Notes: generated from the sequence alone by a model not told the origin. 57,496 nt of DNA from Bacillota bacterium (GCA_023415305.1 JAEZKZ010000111.1:1-57496), one strand, 5' to 3'. Shown: positions 15,984 to 26,121, counted from the first letter of the stretch. A program made the numbers and translations.

Positions 15984-18320
15984 ATGATAAAATGCTCAAT
16001 ATGCAATAAAAATATAGCAGTAGTTTTTGTAACTAAAATTGTTGAAGGAAGGCAAATACAGGAAGGTCTCTGTGTTAGTTGTGCAAGGAAACAGAATTTA
16101 CAGCCTATAGATCAGCTGTTGTCTCAGACAGGAATGACTGAGGAGGAACTGGACAATATAAGCAAGCAGGTTGGTGATATGCTTGAAGATATGGATGGCA
16201 ATGATATACTTGAGTCTTTGCAGGGTGACCCCGGTAATGTGAATCAGACAAACCCCTTTTTCGGAATTTTAAATAAAGCTTTCCCGAAAGCTGCAGGCCA
16301 GAACGAGGACTCTCCTGTTGTAAGTAATCAGGAAAAGGGCAGTGAGGATGATAAGGATAAGAATAATACAAAAACAAAGGTACAGGATAAGAAGGTCAAC
16401 AAAAAGAAAAAGTATCTTGATATGTATGGGTCAAACCTGATTGATAAAGCAAGAGAGGGCAGGATTGACAAGGTAATTGGAAGAACGAAAGAAATAGACA
16501 GGGTAATTCAAATATTAAACAGAAGAACAAAAAATAATCCTGTGCTCATCGGTGAACCTGGGGTCGGAAAGACAGCCATTGCAGAAGGACTGGCCGTTAG
16601 GATTGCTGAAAAGAGTGTGCCTCAGAAGTTGTTCAATGCAGAAGTATATCTTTTGGACATGACCAGTGTGGTTGCTGGTACGCAATTCAGAGGGCAGTTT
16701 GAAAGCAGAATGAAAGGAATCATCGAAGAGGCAAGGTCCTTTGGTAATATTATTCTTGTAATTGATGAGCTTCATAACATAATGGGGGCTGGTGAAGCAG
16801 AGGGAGCCATGAATGCTGCCAACATTCTCAAGCCGGCTCTATCCAGAGGCGAAATCCAGGTAATTGGAGCAACCACCCTTAATGAATACAGAAAACACAT
16901 TGAAAAGGACTCAGCTCTTGAAAGAAGATTCCAGCCTGTTATAGTTGATGAGCCTTCTATCGAGGAATCAATAGAAATTTTGATGGGTATAAAGCATTAT
17001 TATGAAGAGTATCACAGGGTAAAAATAAGCGAAGAAATAGTAAAGGCAGCTGTTAATTATTCCGAAAGGTATATTACAGACAGACTTTTGCCAGACAAGG
17101 CTATTGACGTCATTGACGAAGCAGGTTCCAGAGCAAACCTTAAGAATGTAAAGCTTGCAGAACTTCAGTCATATAAAGATGAACTCCGAAAGGTCCAGGA
17201 GGAAAAGGAAACAGCTATATCGGCTGACTCCATAGAAGACTACCAGAAAGCGGCTGACTTGAAAGTACATGAATGTAGGCTTTTAGGACTTATAAAAGAT
17301 ATAGAAGACACAAGTAAGGATGTTGAGCTTACAATAGATGATGTAGCAAGTGTTATCGAGGCGTGGACAAAGATACCTATTCAAAGACTAAGTGAAGAGG
17401 AATCCCATAAGCTTATCAGCCTTGAAGAACGACTCCATAAAAGAGTTATCGGACAGAATAAGGCTGTTGAAGGAGTAGCAAGAGCAATACGGAGAAGCAG
17501 GTCCGGCTTCAAGAAAAAGAAAAAGCCGGCGTCCTTTATATTTGTTGGCCCTACCGGTGTCGGTAAAACAGAGCTTGTTAGGGCTTTGGCAACCGAATTG
17601 TTTGAAAGTGAGGAAGCTCTGATAAGGCTTGATATGTCAGAATATATGGAGAAGCATACAGTGTCAAAGCTTATAGGTTCTCCTCCGGGTTACGTGGGTT
17701 ATGATGATGCAGGACAGCTTACCGAGAAGGTCAGAAGAAAGCCCTATTCGGTTATTCTGATGGACGAAATAGAAAAAGCCCATCCAGATGTATTTAATAT
17801 GCTGCTTCAGATACTTGAGGACGGAAGATTAACAGATAGCCATGGCAGAACAGTTAGCTTTGAAAATACTATTATTATTATGACCTCAAATGCTGGAACA
17901 AACTTTAAATCAAGCGGTATCGGTTTTGCAAATAACGGTTACACTACTTTAGAAAGCAAAGTAAAGGATGTTCTAAAGGAAACCTTCAGACCTGAGTTCC
18001 TTAACAGGATTGATGAAGTTATAGTCTTTACCGAGTTAAATAAAGATGAACTCAAACAAATAGTGGAATTGATGCTCGAAGAGGTATATACCGAGGCCGA
18101 AGAAAAAGACATCAAAATCAACGTATCCGATAAAGTCAAGGAATTTATTCTTGAAAAGGGCTATGATATCAAGTTTGGTGCAAGGCCGTTAAGACGTTCA
18201 GTCCAGAATTATATTGAAGACCGGTTATCGGAAGAGTACCTTAAGGGGACGATTAAAGAGGGGTCTCTTGTAGGGGTTGACCTGAACGACAACCAAGAAA
18301 TTGAACTATCTATAATATAG
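15984..18320 (+). CDS. clpE: ClpE-type ATP-dependent protease ATPase subunit
   Basis: A 778-residue AAA+ unfoldase with two ATPase domains. The N terminus carries a C4-x2-C7-x22-C30-x2-C33 zinc finger, the hallmark of ClpE; the double Clp_N repeat of ClpC is absent. A charged, low-complexity linker follows (about residues 85-150). D1 has Walker A GEPGVGKT (about 190) and Walker B VIDELH. A coiled M-like segment lies near 380-430. D2 has GPTGVGKTE (about 521) and an IGF loop (about 646) for docking to ClpP. The length exceeds the roughly 700 residues of Bacillus ClpE, mainly through the linker. The start has GGAGG at a spacing of 6. It is transcribed alone. Confidence 0.9.
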   Translation: MIKCSICNKNIAVVFVTKIVEGRQIQEGLCVSCARKQNLQPIDQLLSQTGMTEEELDNISKQVGDMLEDMDGNDILESLQGDPGNVNQTNPFFGILNKAFPKAAGQNEDSPVVSNQEKGSEDDKDKNNTKTKVQDKKVNKKKKYLDMYGSNLIDKAREGRIDKVIGRTKEIDRVIQILNRRTKNNPVLIGEPGVGKTAIAEGLAVRIAEKSVPQKLFNAEVYLLDMTSVVAGTQFRGQFESRMKGIIEEARSFGNIILVIDELHNIMGAGEAEGAMNAANILKPALSRGEIQVIGATTLNEYRKHIEKDSALERRFQPVIVDEPSIEESIEILMGIKHYYEEYHRVKISEEIVKAAVNYSERYITDRLLPDKAIDVIDEAGSRANLKNVKLAELQSYKDELRKVQEEKETAISADSIEDYQKAADLKVHECRLLGLIKDIEDTSKDVELTIDDVASVIEAWTKIPIQRLSEEESHKLISLEERLHKRVIGQNKAVEGVARAIRRSRSGFKKKKKPASFIFVGPTGVGKTELVRALATELFESEEALIRLDMSEYMEKHTVSKLIGSPPGYVGYDDAGQLTEKVRRKPYSVILMDEIEKAHPDVFNMLLQILEDGRLTDSHGRTVSFENTIIIMTSNAGTNFKSSGIGFANNGYTTLESKVKDVLKETFRPEFLNRIDEVIVFTELNKDELKQIVELMLEEVYTEAEEKDIKINVSDKVKEFILEKGYDIKFGARPLRRSVQNYIEDRLSEEYLKGTIKEGSLVGVDLNDNQEIELSII

Positions 18321-18335
18321 TAATCTATAAAATAT

Positions 18336-18372
18336 GTAGCTGTGTGGAAATTATTTCTGCGCAGCTATTTGT
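18336..18372 (+). terminator. Terminator after clpE
   Basis: TAGCTGTGTGG pairs with CTGCGCAGCTA with G-U pairs and is followed by TTTGTCT. Confidence 0.65.
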
Positions 18373-18438
18373 CTAATAAAATCTTTCCTATTAACCATTA
18401 TTCCAACTTGCGCCATAATTACTTATTTAATTTTTTTA

Positions 18439-18468
18439 TTGCAAATAGTACTAATTAATATTTATAAT
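18439..18468 (+). promoter_or_regulatory. Promoter of the cuaD-S-R operon
   Basis: TTGCAA (18439-18444) and TATAAT (18463-18468) are 18 bases apart, about 75 bases before the first gene. No obvious operator overlaps it, which fits constitutive expression. Confidence 0.6.
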
Positions 18469-18544
18469 AACTATATATGATATTTTACTTTGTTACCTTT
18501 CATAATTCAGCTGTTTAATAGCAGTATAGAGTGGGGTGAAATTA

Positions 18545-19849
18545 ATGAAATACTCAAAAAAGGTTTTGGGTATTGCAATTGTTACTATATTTTCAGTTGT
18601 TATGGTCGCGTGTGCAGGAAGTAAATCTAAGAATTCTGATAATTCTCAAAATCCTGTAGTACCTGAACGTATTGACACAGTTGAGTTAATGACTACATGG
18701 GGCGGAGTTGACAGTAAAGCGGGAAGCTTAAAAGAGATAATAGCTAAATTTGAAAATGAGAATAGTACTATAAAGATATCAAACCAATCAATATTTGGTG
18801 ATGAATATTTACCTACCCTTAAAACACGCTTTGCATCAGGAAATGAACCTGATGTTTTTGGGCTCTGGCCGAGTTCGGACATCAAGTATCTGGTTAAAGC
18901 GAATAAACTTGCTGATCTGACCGATAAGTTGAAACAGGACAGGACATGGATGGACAGTTTCAATCAGGCCAGTTTTGAATATACAACTTTTGGTAACAGA
19001 ATATACGGTATTCCATTTGAGTTGGTATTTGAGGGACTTTTTATAAACCGGGATCTTTTTGATAAATACCAGGTTAAAAAACCTGAGAACTACGAAGAAT
19101 TAAAAGCGGCAATCAACACTTTCAGAGCCAATGGTATAATTCCCATTGCCTACAATTCATCAGCAGAAGGTTCATACATATACCAGAACATGGTAGCAAG
19201 CCTTGGCGGCTGTAAAGGTATTGAAGAAAGCATCGTCGATGGAAAAATAAATAAATATTACATTGAAGCCATGAAGTATATTAAAGAGCTTTATGATATG
19301 AAAGCATTCCCAAAGGACGCTCTTCTTCTCAACAGCAATGAGAGAAACCAGTTATTTTTTACGAAACAGGCAGCTATGATCGTCCAGGGGTCCTGGTTTA
19401 TACCCTACTTCGATAAGTATGACCAAAGTGTAGAAATGATTCCATTCCCTTCGATGAGTAACAGCGGTCCTAAGGTCCCAACCGGTTTGGGCGGAGGAAC
19501 CTTTTACATCAGCAAAAGCGCCTGGGATACACCTATAGGCGAAAACACAACAATAACATTCTTAAAATTCCTTACATCAAAAGAAACCGCTACATACTTT
19601 TATGACAAAACCGCTTTATTAACCAATCTTAACATTAATCAGGAAACCCCTTACAGTTCTCTGGCACAAAAGAGCATAAATCTATACGAGAATATATTGG
19701 AGGAGAATAAGACCCCTATTCCTGATCATGTCATTGACAGGAGTATATGGAATGATATTGTTATACAGCAATTCCCTTATTTCCTTGAAGGGAAAAAGAC
19801 TGCCGAGAATATATGGGATGAGGCAGTAGATAAAATGCAGCTAAACTAA
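18545..19849 (+). CDS. cuaD: Solute-binding lipoprotein of a three-component sugar sensor
   Basis: A 434-residue family 1 extracellular sugar-binding lipoprotein. The N terminus has a lysine pair, a hydrophobic stretch and a lipobox ending VMVAC, followed by a polar linker (GSKSKNSDN). The body has the expected fold features, for example GGVDSKAGSLKEIIAKFE and EPDVFGLWPS. It is the first gene of an operon with a YesM-type kinase (27 bases downstream) and a YesN-type regulator, with no permease in the operon. This suggests it presents sugar to the kinase instead of feeding a transporter. The order matches cuaD-S-R of R. cellulolyticum as I recall it. ATG at 18545 follows GGGGTGA. Confidence 0.85.
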   Translation: MKYSKKVLGIAIVTIFSVVMVACAGSKSKNSDNSQNPVVPERIDTVELMTTWGGVDSKAGSLKEIIAKFENENSTIKISNQSIFGDEYLPTLKTRFASGNEPDVFGLWPSSDIKYLVKANKLADLTDKLKQDRTWMDSFNQASFEYTTFGNRIYGIPFELVFEGLFINRDLFDKYQVKKPENYEELKAAINTFRANGIIPIAYNSSAEGSYIYQNMVASLGGCKGIEESIVDGKINKYYIEAMKYIKELYDMKAFPKDALLLNSNERNQLFFTKQAAMIVQGSWFIPYFDKYDQSVEMIPFPSMSNSGPKVPTGLGGGTFYISKSAWDTPIGENTTITFLKFLTSKETATYFYDKTALLTNLNINQETPYSSLAQKSINLYENILEENKTPIPDHVIDRSIWNDIVIQQFPYFLEGKKTAENIWDEAVDKMQLN

Positions 19850-19876
19850 CCGCATGAAAAATATTATGAGGTCAAA

Positions 19877-21745
19877 ATGTGGAATAAAATAACTTCAAGA
19901 ATTTTCTCCAGACTTATGAGCGGCTTACAGTTCTACAGGAATATTTCTATTAAGAAAAAACTACTTTTGGTATTATATATTCAAATATTGGTACCTCTTG
20001 TTTTTATCGGGTTTTTCAGTTTCAAAAGCTCAGAAGAGATAATAACAAGTAAGTCACTTTCCTATTCCAAGGATATTCTCAGCATCATTGAACTCAGGCT
20101 TCAGGATACTGTAAGAAACCTTGATATAGTGTCTCAGGATCTTAGCAGCGATTATAGCATATACAAAGCATTGATAAATGATGACAATACCAGTTTAAAC
20201 AAGCTATATAATTATGAATTGGAGAGCCAGCTTAACAATGTGTTCTTGAATGCTGCCATGACAAGAAATGAAATTGAATCAATGTGTATTGTCACAAACA
20301 AAAAGCAGTTCTATATTTATGATAACAACAAGGCAGAAGATTCAAATATCAAGTCGATAATACTTCAAAATTACACTCAGATAAAAAGATCTTCGGCAGC
20401 CGCAAACGGTAAGGCTGTTTGGTTTTTTAACTCTAAAAACGGTATTGTTCAAAATTCCTATTTAATCAGAATGATCTACAACAGGGACAATTATAAAGAA
20501 ATAGGTTTACTGGTTGTACAAATTAATATGAAATTCTTTGATATGGTCTTACAGGGACTTGAATCAGAAGTTATGCAGAATACAACCATTCTATCCTCAA
20601 ATAGTGATATTATTATTTATAAAAATAAAAATGCCCTTGATAAGTATAAACAGGTAATCGAGGATATTCCTTATGAAAAAAACTCTTTTGTGGATAAGAA
20701 GAATAGTATCTTTGTTGCACACACATATCTATCTGAACCGAGATGGAGAATAGTTACCTACATACCGCTCAAACAGCTTTATTCTGATGTGGAAAGCCTT
20801 AGAAACAGGATAATTTTGCTATGTATTGGTTCCATTTTAATACTGTCCTTTGTAAGCGTATTTATGTCCTTTGATATGATTAAGCCGATTAATCAGCTTG
20901 TTAAAGCAATGAAAGGTGTAAACATTGACAATATTTCCGATAGCTACATTGCCATAGAAAGAAAAGATGAACTTGGATTTTTACAGAAAACCTTTAATAA
21001 CATGACTAAAGAAATAGATCATCTGGTTACGTGGATATACAGAGAGCAGATTACGAGGAAAGAGGCTGAAATCAAGGCTTTACAGTCGCAAATAAATCCC
21101 CATTTTCTCTTCAATACTTTGGAATCAATTAATTGGATGGCTCAGCTGAATAATGTTCCTGAGATAAGCAGTACCGTGTCGGATCTTTCAACCTTGATGG
21201 AGGCCAGTATCGGAAGGGATGACAGGCTTATAACCATCGAAGAAGAGTTCATGTATATTGACAAATATATTGCCTTGTTAAAAAGAAGATTTGAAGACAG
21301 AATTACTCTTAACAAGGAAGTAGATCCAAAAGTACTTTATGTAAAAATTCCAAGACTCCTGATACAACCTCTGATTGAAAATGCAGTATACCACGGTGTG
21401 GAAAACAGCAGAGGAAAAGGAATAATAACACTTTCAGCCAGTATACGGGACGAACTTCTTACAATAGAGGTAATAGATAACGGAAATGGTATTCCAGCTG
21501 AAGATCTACTAAAATTAAACAAAGGTTTGGAAATGGATAATGATACCTACTTCAAATCATTGTCCAAGAAACAGAACAAGAGTATTGGGATTGATAATGT
21601 AAATAGAAGAATTAAACTTTTCTATGGTGAAAAGTATGGTATTAAAATAGAGAGCAAGCAGTATATCTATACAAAAGTATCTGTTACATTACCTGCACAG
21701 AGTTATAATAAGGAGGGTTTTTATGTACAAAGTTCTAATAATTGA
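19877..21745 (+). CDS. cuaS: YesM-type sensor histidine kinase
   Basis: A 622-residue membrane kinase. A first membrane segment lies at about residues 29-50, an extracellular domain at about 55-300, a second membrane segment at about 312-332, then a HAMP region (MIKPINQLVKAMKG). The kinase core is of the YesM class: QSQINPHFLFNTLESINWMAQ with H409 as the likely phosphorylated histidine, LIQPLIENAVYHGVE as the N box and DNGNGIP as a G box. The 3' end overlaps the regulator gene by 23 bases and contains its ribosome binding site, so the two are translationally coupled. The likely signal is the ligand-bound upstream binding protein; the ligand identity is inferred from the phosphorylase downstream. 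Confidence 0.92.
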   Translation: MWNKITSRIFSRLMSGLQFYRNISIKKKLLLVLYIQILVPLVFIGFFSFKSSEEIITSKSLSYSKDILSIIELRLQDTVRNLDIVSQDLSSDYSIYKALINDDNTSLNKLYNYELESQLNNVFLNAAMTRNEIESMCIVTNKKQFYIYDNNKAEDSNIKSIILQNYTQIKRSSAAANGKAVWFFNSKNGIVQNSYLIRMIYNRDNYKEIGLLVVQINMKFFDMVLQGLESEVMQNTTILSSNSDIIIYKNKNALDKYKQVIEDIPYEKNSFVDKKNSIFVAHTYLSEPRWRIVTYIPLKQLYSDVESLRNRIILLCIGSILILSFVSVFMSFDMIKPINQLVKAMKGVNIDNISDSYIAIERKDELGFLQKTFNNMTKEIDHLVTWIYREQITRKEAEIKALQSQINPHFLFNTLESINWMAQLNNVPEISSTVSDLSTLMEASIGRDDRLITIEEEFMYIDKYIALLKRRFEDRITLNKEVDPKVLYVKIPRLLIQPLIENAVYHGVENSRGKGIITLSASIRDELLTIEVIDNGNGIPAEDLLKLNKGLEMDNDTYFKSLSKKQNKSIGIDNVNRRIKLFYGEKYGIKIESKQYIYTKVSVTLPAQSYNKEGFYVQSSNN

Positions 21746-23345
21746 TGATGAATCCATTATCAGAAAAGGAATAAAGAACATCATTAATTGGAAGCAATTA
21801 GACTGCGAAGTATGTGCAGATGCAAGTGATGGGATCGAAGGAATAGAACTAATAAAAAAGCATTTACCTGAAATTATTATTACAGATATCCGTATGCCCG
21901 GTTTGGACGGATTAAGTATGATCAAGCAGGTGAAGGGAATTGTGCCATACTCCAAAATAATTATCCTTACCGGATACAGGGACTTTGACTATGTACAGGA
22001 AGCAATAAAGTGCGGAGCTTTTGATTTTTTACTAAAGCCTTCTAAAATAGAAGAGCTTACTGCTGTTCTTACTCGTGCTGTAAACGATATAAATGACCAG
22101 AAAATCAGACATATGGAGATTGACAGGTTTAAACTGCTTTTTGAACAGAGTATTCCGATACTTAGGGAGAAACTCCTCTATGACATTATCTACGGCTTGA
22201 ATACGAATGAATATGAAATCCTCGAGAAAATGAGGCTCTTTAACATTAACATTCAAAACTTTGTCCTGGTAGTTATGGAAAACGATTATGATGAAAAATC
22301 AAACAGCTCCCAGTATGACAAACATCTGTACCAGTTCGGTATCGTGAACTCTTTCGAGGAAATATTTGCGGAGAAGTACGAAGTACTAAGCATAATGCTA
22401 AACAGCAGCAGAGTCGGTTTCATTATTCAGAAACCTGACAGGAAAGAGCTGGACATTGCGGAAGTAAGTGAGAAATGTGGATATTTGCAGGAGGTAATCA
22501 ATAACGGGTTTGGTTTCACAGTGACCATAGCTGTGAGCTCCGGGGGACTATCCCCGCTGGAACTTCCTGAAAAATTAAAGGAGTGTTTGGGCTCTCTCGA
22601 GTATAAAAGCTATATGGGTAATAACTCTATTATCCAATACAGTGACTTGAATTCATTTTTCAGATATGAAGACTATTCAATACTGGACAAATATCAGAAA
22701 CAGCTGCTTGAAAGTATCAAGTCCGGAAACGAAGGACTTGTAAGGGTAGCGACGCAAAATATTGCAAGATATGTTACAGCTAATAAAATAAATATTAACT
22801 ATATGAAGAACTTTTACTATACAACTTTATCTTCAATTAATAACATAAGAATTTCTGTCTCAGCCATAGAAGTTGATAAAAAACATGAAGAGGGCAAAGA
22901 TATTGCCAGCCTTCTTAAGTTGATAGAAAAAAGTGAAAGCGCCGATGAACTGAACTCGTTATTGGAGGACGTCGCAGTCAGAATAGCCGAAAAAGTCAAC
23001 AATTTTAACAATAAGAGTATTAAACTTATTCTCAGAAAAGCAATAGATTACATTCAGGAACACTATAATGAACAGGTTACTCTCAACGAAGTAGCCGAAA
23101 ATATTTATGTAAGTACTTTTTATATCAGCAGAATGTTTAAAAAGGAGCTGGGAAAAAGCTTTGTAGACTACCTTAATGATGTAAGAATAGAAAAATCCAA
23201 AGAATTACTGAAGGACGTAAAATATAAAACTTACGAGGTCGCAGAGATAGTCGGAATTTCCGACCCCCATTACTTTTCAAAGCTTTTTAAAAAGTACTCA
23301 GGCATGACTCCTTCTGAGTACCGTGAAACTCTTGCATTAAAATAG
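21723..23345 (+). CDS. cuaR: YesN-type response regulator with AraC DNA-binding domain
   Basis: A 540-residue regulator. The N-terminal receiver has the acidic pair D8-D9, phosphoacceptor D55 (TDIRMPG) and K of FLLKPS. A long middle region of about 270 residues has no clear domain. The C-terminal 100 residues are an AraC-type pair of helix-turn-helix motifs (VTLNEVAENIYVSTFYISRMFK and YEVAEIVGISDPHYFSKLFKK). The ATG follows AGGAGGG inside the kinase gene. A near-identical-length paralog lies at 26994. By synteny it would activate the transporter genes directly downstream. Confidence 0.92.
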   Translation: MYKVLIIDDESIIRKGIKNIINWKQLDCEVCADASDGIEGIELIKKHLPEIIITDIRMPGLDGLSMIKQVKGIVPYSKIIILTGYRDFDYVQEAIKCGAFDFLLKPSKIEELTAVLTRAVNDINDQKIRHMEIDRFKLLFEQSIPILREKLLYDIIYGLNTNEYEILEKMRLFNINIQNFVLVVMENDYDEKSNSSQYDKHLYQFGIVNSFEEIFAEKYEVLSIMLNSSRVGFIIQKPDRKELDIAEVSEKCGYLQEVINNGFGFTVTIAVSSGGLSPLELPEKLKECLGSLEYKSYMGNNSIIQYSDLNSFFRYEDYSILDKYQKQLLESIKSGNEGLVRVATQNIARYVTANKININYMKNFYYTTLSSINNIRISVSAIEVDKKHEEGKDIASLLKLIEKSESADELNSLLEDVAVRIAEKVNNFNNKSIKLILRKAIDYIQEHYNEQVTLNEVAENIYVSTFYISRMFKKELGKSFVDYLNDVRIEKSKELLKDVKYKTYEVAEIVGISDPHYFSKLFKKYSGMTPSEYRETLALK

Positions 23346-23442
23346 AAGGCAGTTAAATATATTGTTGTTCAATCTTGATGTACAATGGAATTTATTGCAT
23401 AAATGATTACGTAAAAGAGTAAGATTTGGATAAGATTTACAA

Positions 23443-23456
23443 TGAAAGCGGGTTCA
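23443..23456 (+). promoter_or_regulatory. cre-like site upstream of cuaA
   Basis: TGAAAGCGGGTTCA fits the catabolite-responsive element TGWAARCGNTNWCA with one mismatch and is symmetric at its ends (TGAA/TTCA). It lies just before the terminator that separates cuaR from cuaA. A CcpA-type or LacI-type protein could bind here. Confidence 0.5.
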
Positions 23457-23465
23457 CTCCATATA

Positions 23466-23497
23466 AGACACATTTTTATAGTAAATGTGTCTTTTTT
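23466..23497 (+). terminator. Terminator between cuaR and cuaA
   Basis: The 10-base stem AGACACATTT (23466-23475) pairs with AAATGTGTCT (23483-23492) and ends in six T. It separates the regulatory operon from the transporter operon, or could attenuate read-through into cuaA. Confidence 0.88.
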
Positions 23498-23658
23498 GTG
23501 TTCAATTTTGTGGTAGGCAGATTGTCAATATATTTCATAATAAAGCAACATTGTCTATTTAGAAACAATGTCCATTTTTATAGAATTATGTTGCAAAGGT
23601 GCTCATCACCTTAAGCAACACACACACCGGTGTGTAATAAAAAAGGAGGACTTTTAGA
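23498..23658 (+). promoter_or_regulatory. Structured 5' leader of cuaA
   Basis: After the terminator come three hairpins in 110 bases: ACATTGT/ACAATGT; GTTGC-AAGGTG...CACCTT-GCAAC; and the palindrome ACACACCGGTGTGT right before the AGGAGG site. They probably stabilise the 5' end of a highly expressed binding-protein mRNA. No consensus -35/-10 pair is clear, which fits an activator-dependent promoter. Confidence 0.55.
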
Positions 23659-25023
23659 ATGTTTAAGAAGACAATGACTGCTGTTCTTGCAGGTGTAATG
23701 GCTTTAAGTATCGCAGCCTGCGGAAACAACGACAGCGCAACAAGCAGTACATCAACAGCAACGGCTTCAGCAGCACCAAGCTCAGTTGCTGCCGAATCAT
23801 CAACAGCACAGGCAACACCATCTGCAGAGCCAGTAAAATTGACAGATGCAGAAGGAACAGTTGTTATGTGGAACTGGGAAAATCAGGATCAATTAAAAGA
23901 AACACTTAAGGATTTTTATACCAGATATCCAAAGGTAAAAGTTGAATCAATACCAGTAGCAAGTGCAGATTACGTTAAAAAGGTTCAGACAGCTGTAGCT
24001 GCAAAAACTGCTCTGCCTGACGTAATCAGAGGTGAGGTTGGTTTCAGAGGTACACTGTTTGATATGGACATACTTGATGACCTTGCGCAAGCTCCATACA
24101 ACTTTGACAGTAGTAAGATGCCAAAAGAGGCATTGCCTCTCGTAACAAATAAGAATGGACAGGTATTGGGAGCACTTACTCAGTTTAATCCATCCGGTAT
24201 TGCTTACAGAAGAAGCATGGTAAAAGAACTCTTTGGAACAGATGATCCAACTGCTTTAGCTGATAAGTTCAAGACTTGGGATGACATAATCAATGCATTT
24301 AAAGACGCAAAAATAAATGGTAAAAAAGTATATGCTTTCAGATCTGTAAGAGATATATTCCATATAGTTGATGGATACAATCCTACAAATCCTATCCAGG
24401 ATGGCACTGTAAAAATGCAGGAAGTATACCTCCCTACTTTCGAACTTATCGAAAAGATGTGGAAAGCAGGAGTGCTAAACAAATATGATTTCTGGACTCC
24501 AGCTTGGACTGCATCCTTTGCTAAGAAAGATGACGTATTTTCAGCAGCAGCACCTTGGTTCCTGAAATACATTATTGAACCCGCCGATCCTAAGGGCAGC
24601 GGAGACTGGGGTGTAACTGTAGCTCCAGGCGGAATGTTCAACTGGGGTGGAACTGCTTTATCAGTTTGGAAGGACTCCAAAGTAAAAGAAGCTTCATGGG
24701 CATACATTTATGATCAAGTACTCAATGAACAAGGTGTAAAAAATTCCTTTGAAATTGGTATGAACATAACACCTGTAAAAGAATTCATGGATAAGCCAGG
24801 TTTCTACAGCAAGCAAGAACCATACTGGGGTAACCAGGATGTAGGTAAGTTCTTCATGGATAACATGAGTGCTGTAAAGGTTAAGGAGCTCGGAAAATAT
24901 GACAGCCTCCTTGAAAACAACTTTGTTCTCGGATTAGGCGAAATTAAGAAAGGTAAGACAGCTCAACAAGCTGTAGATGCTATGATAGCTGACATTAAGA
25001 AGAGCGTACCTGAATTGAAGTAA
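23659..25023 (+). CDS. cuaA: Cellodextrin-type ABC transporter solute-binding lipoprotein
   Basis: A 454-residue family 1 sugar-binding lipoprotein. The signal peptide ends in a lipobox with SIAAC, followed by a Ser/Ala/Thr-rich linker of about 40 residues that lifts the binding domain off the membrane. The mature domain starts near VVMWNWENQDQLKETLKDF and carries the usual PDVIRGE region. Codon use is narrow and even, as expected for a strongly expressed gene. AGGAGG lies 10 bases before the ATG. Two permease genes follow after 180 bases. Substrate assignment (cellobiose and longer cellodextrins) rests on synteny with the described cua cluster and the phosphorylase downstream. Confidence 0.88.
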   Translation: MFKKTMTAVLAGVMALSIAACGNNDSATSSTSTATASAAPSSVAAESSTAQATPSAEPVKLTDAEGTVVMWNWENQDQLKETLKDFYTRYPKVKVESIPVASADYVKKVQTAVAAKTALPDVIRGEVGFRGTLFDMDILDDLAQAPYNFDSSKMPKEALPLVTNKNGQVLGALTQFNPSGIAYRRSMVKELFGTDDPTALADKFKTWDDIINAFKDAKINGKKVYAFRSVRDIFHIVDGYNPTNPIQDGTVKMQEVYLPTFELIEKMWKAGVLNKYDFWTPAWTASFAKKDDVFSAAAPWFLKYIIEPADPKGSGDWGVTVAPGGMFNWGGTALSVWKDSKVKEASWAYIYDQVLNEQGVKNSFEIGMNITPVKEFMDKPGFYSKQEPYWGNQDVGKFFMDNMSAVKVKELGKYDSLLENNFVLGLGEIKKGKTAQQAVDAMIADIKKSVPELK

Positions 25024-25203
25024 GATTAGTATTCAACTGATGGGGAGAGGGTAAAAATTCCCTCTCCTTATTTTATGGCATAGTTTAATGAATTATAGAG
25101 GTGCTGCGTAAAATTATCTGGTGAACATAAATTTTTACGCAATAAAAGCCACAAGTTCTTTTCAATACTTTTGCCTACGTACAAGCACGAATAGGAGGTT
25201 TAC

Positions 25204-26121
25204 ATGAAAAATCTATCAAAGAAATCAACACCTTACCTTTTTATGGCACCGTATTTTATACTGTTTATATTATTCTCACTACTTCCGATACTATTTACGC
25301 TTTATATGAGCTTTAATGAATGGGATGGCTATACAGATATAAAATATGTTGGAGTTGGTAATTATGTAAGAATGTTAGAAAACGGTGATTTTCTTCTTTC
25401 ACTTAAAAATACAGCAATAATTATGCTTATGTTAATTCCAATACAGTTGGTCCTGGCTATCATAATAGCATATATGATTAATTCAAAGCTGGTAGTGCAT
25501 AAAGAAATATTTAAGACGGCAATATTTGCACCTTACCTTACTATCCCTATTGCGGCAGGTTTATTATGGGCATTCTTTTTTGATGGTACTGCAGGGACAA
25601 TTAACTATTTTCTGCAGGGGCTTCATATAATCGAGGAACCGGTTGAATGGCTGGCCGACCCGTTCCTTGCTAAAGTTGTTGTTGCAGCAATTATGTTGTG
25701 GAGATATCTCGGGTACAGTGTACTATTCTTCATGGCTGGCTTTGTTTCGATACCTGAGGAACTGTTTGAAGCCGCACGTGTAGATGGCGCTAGGGCGTGG
25801 CACAACTTCTGGAATATATCACTTCCTATGATTAAGCCTATTACAATTTACATGGTTATAACTTCAATGATAGGTGGATTCCAGACCTTTGACGAGCCTA
25901 ATATCATTTATACTCAGGGTAACTACCAGACTGGACCATACTCAGGCGGACCAGACCAAGGAGTTTTAACAATGGTTATGCTGTTGGGTAGGGGAGCTTT
26001 CCAGCTCAGACAATATGGTTATGGTAGCGCTGTAGCATTCGGAATGTTTGCTGTTATTGCTGTATTTTCATTTTTATCACTGAAGTTCATGACTGGGAGG
26101 GAAAAAGATGGAACAATCTAA
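25204..26121 (+). CDS. cuaB: ABC sugar permease, MalF type
   Basis: A 305-residue inner-membrane permease with six predicted membrane segments. The cytoplasmic EAA loop that contacts the ATPase is visible as EELFEAARVDGARAWHNFWNISLP. The start ATG has AGGAGG at a spacing of 6. The 3' end overlaps the next permease gene by 14 bases. No ABC ATPase is encoded nearby; sugar systems of this type commonly share an MsmK-like ATPase encoded elsewhere. Confidence 0.93.
   Translation: MKNLSKKSTPYLFMAPYFILFILFSLLPILFTLYMSFNEWDGYTDIKYVGVGNYVRMLENGDFLLSLKNTAIIMLMLIPIQLVLAIIIAYMINSKLVVHKEIFKTAIFAPYLTIPIAAGLLWAFFFDGTAGTINYFLQGLHIIEEPVEWLADPFLAKVVVAAIMLWRYLGYSVLFFMAGFVSIPEELFEAARVDGARAWHNFWNISLPMIKPITIYMVITSMIGGFQTFDEPNIIYTQGNYQTGPYSGGPDQGVLTMVMLLGRGAFQLRQYGYGSAVAFGMFAVIAVFSFLSLKFMTGREKDGTI

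Noticed and set aside
23426..23614. 62-codon frame between cuaR and cuaA
   Set aside because: It spans a strong terminator and several hairpins and has no plausible ribosome binding site.
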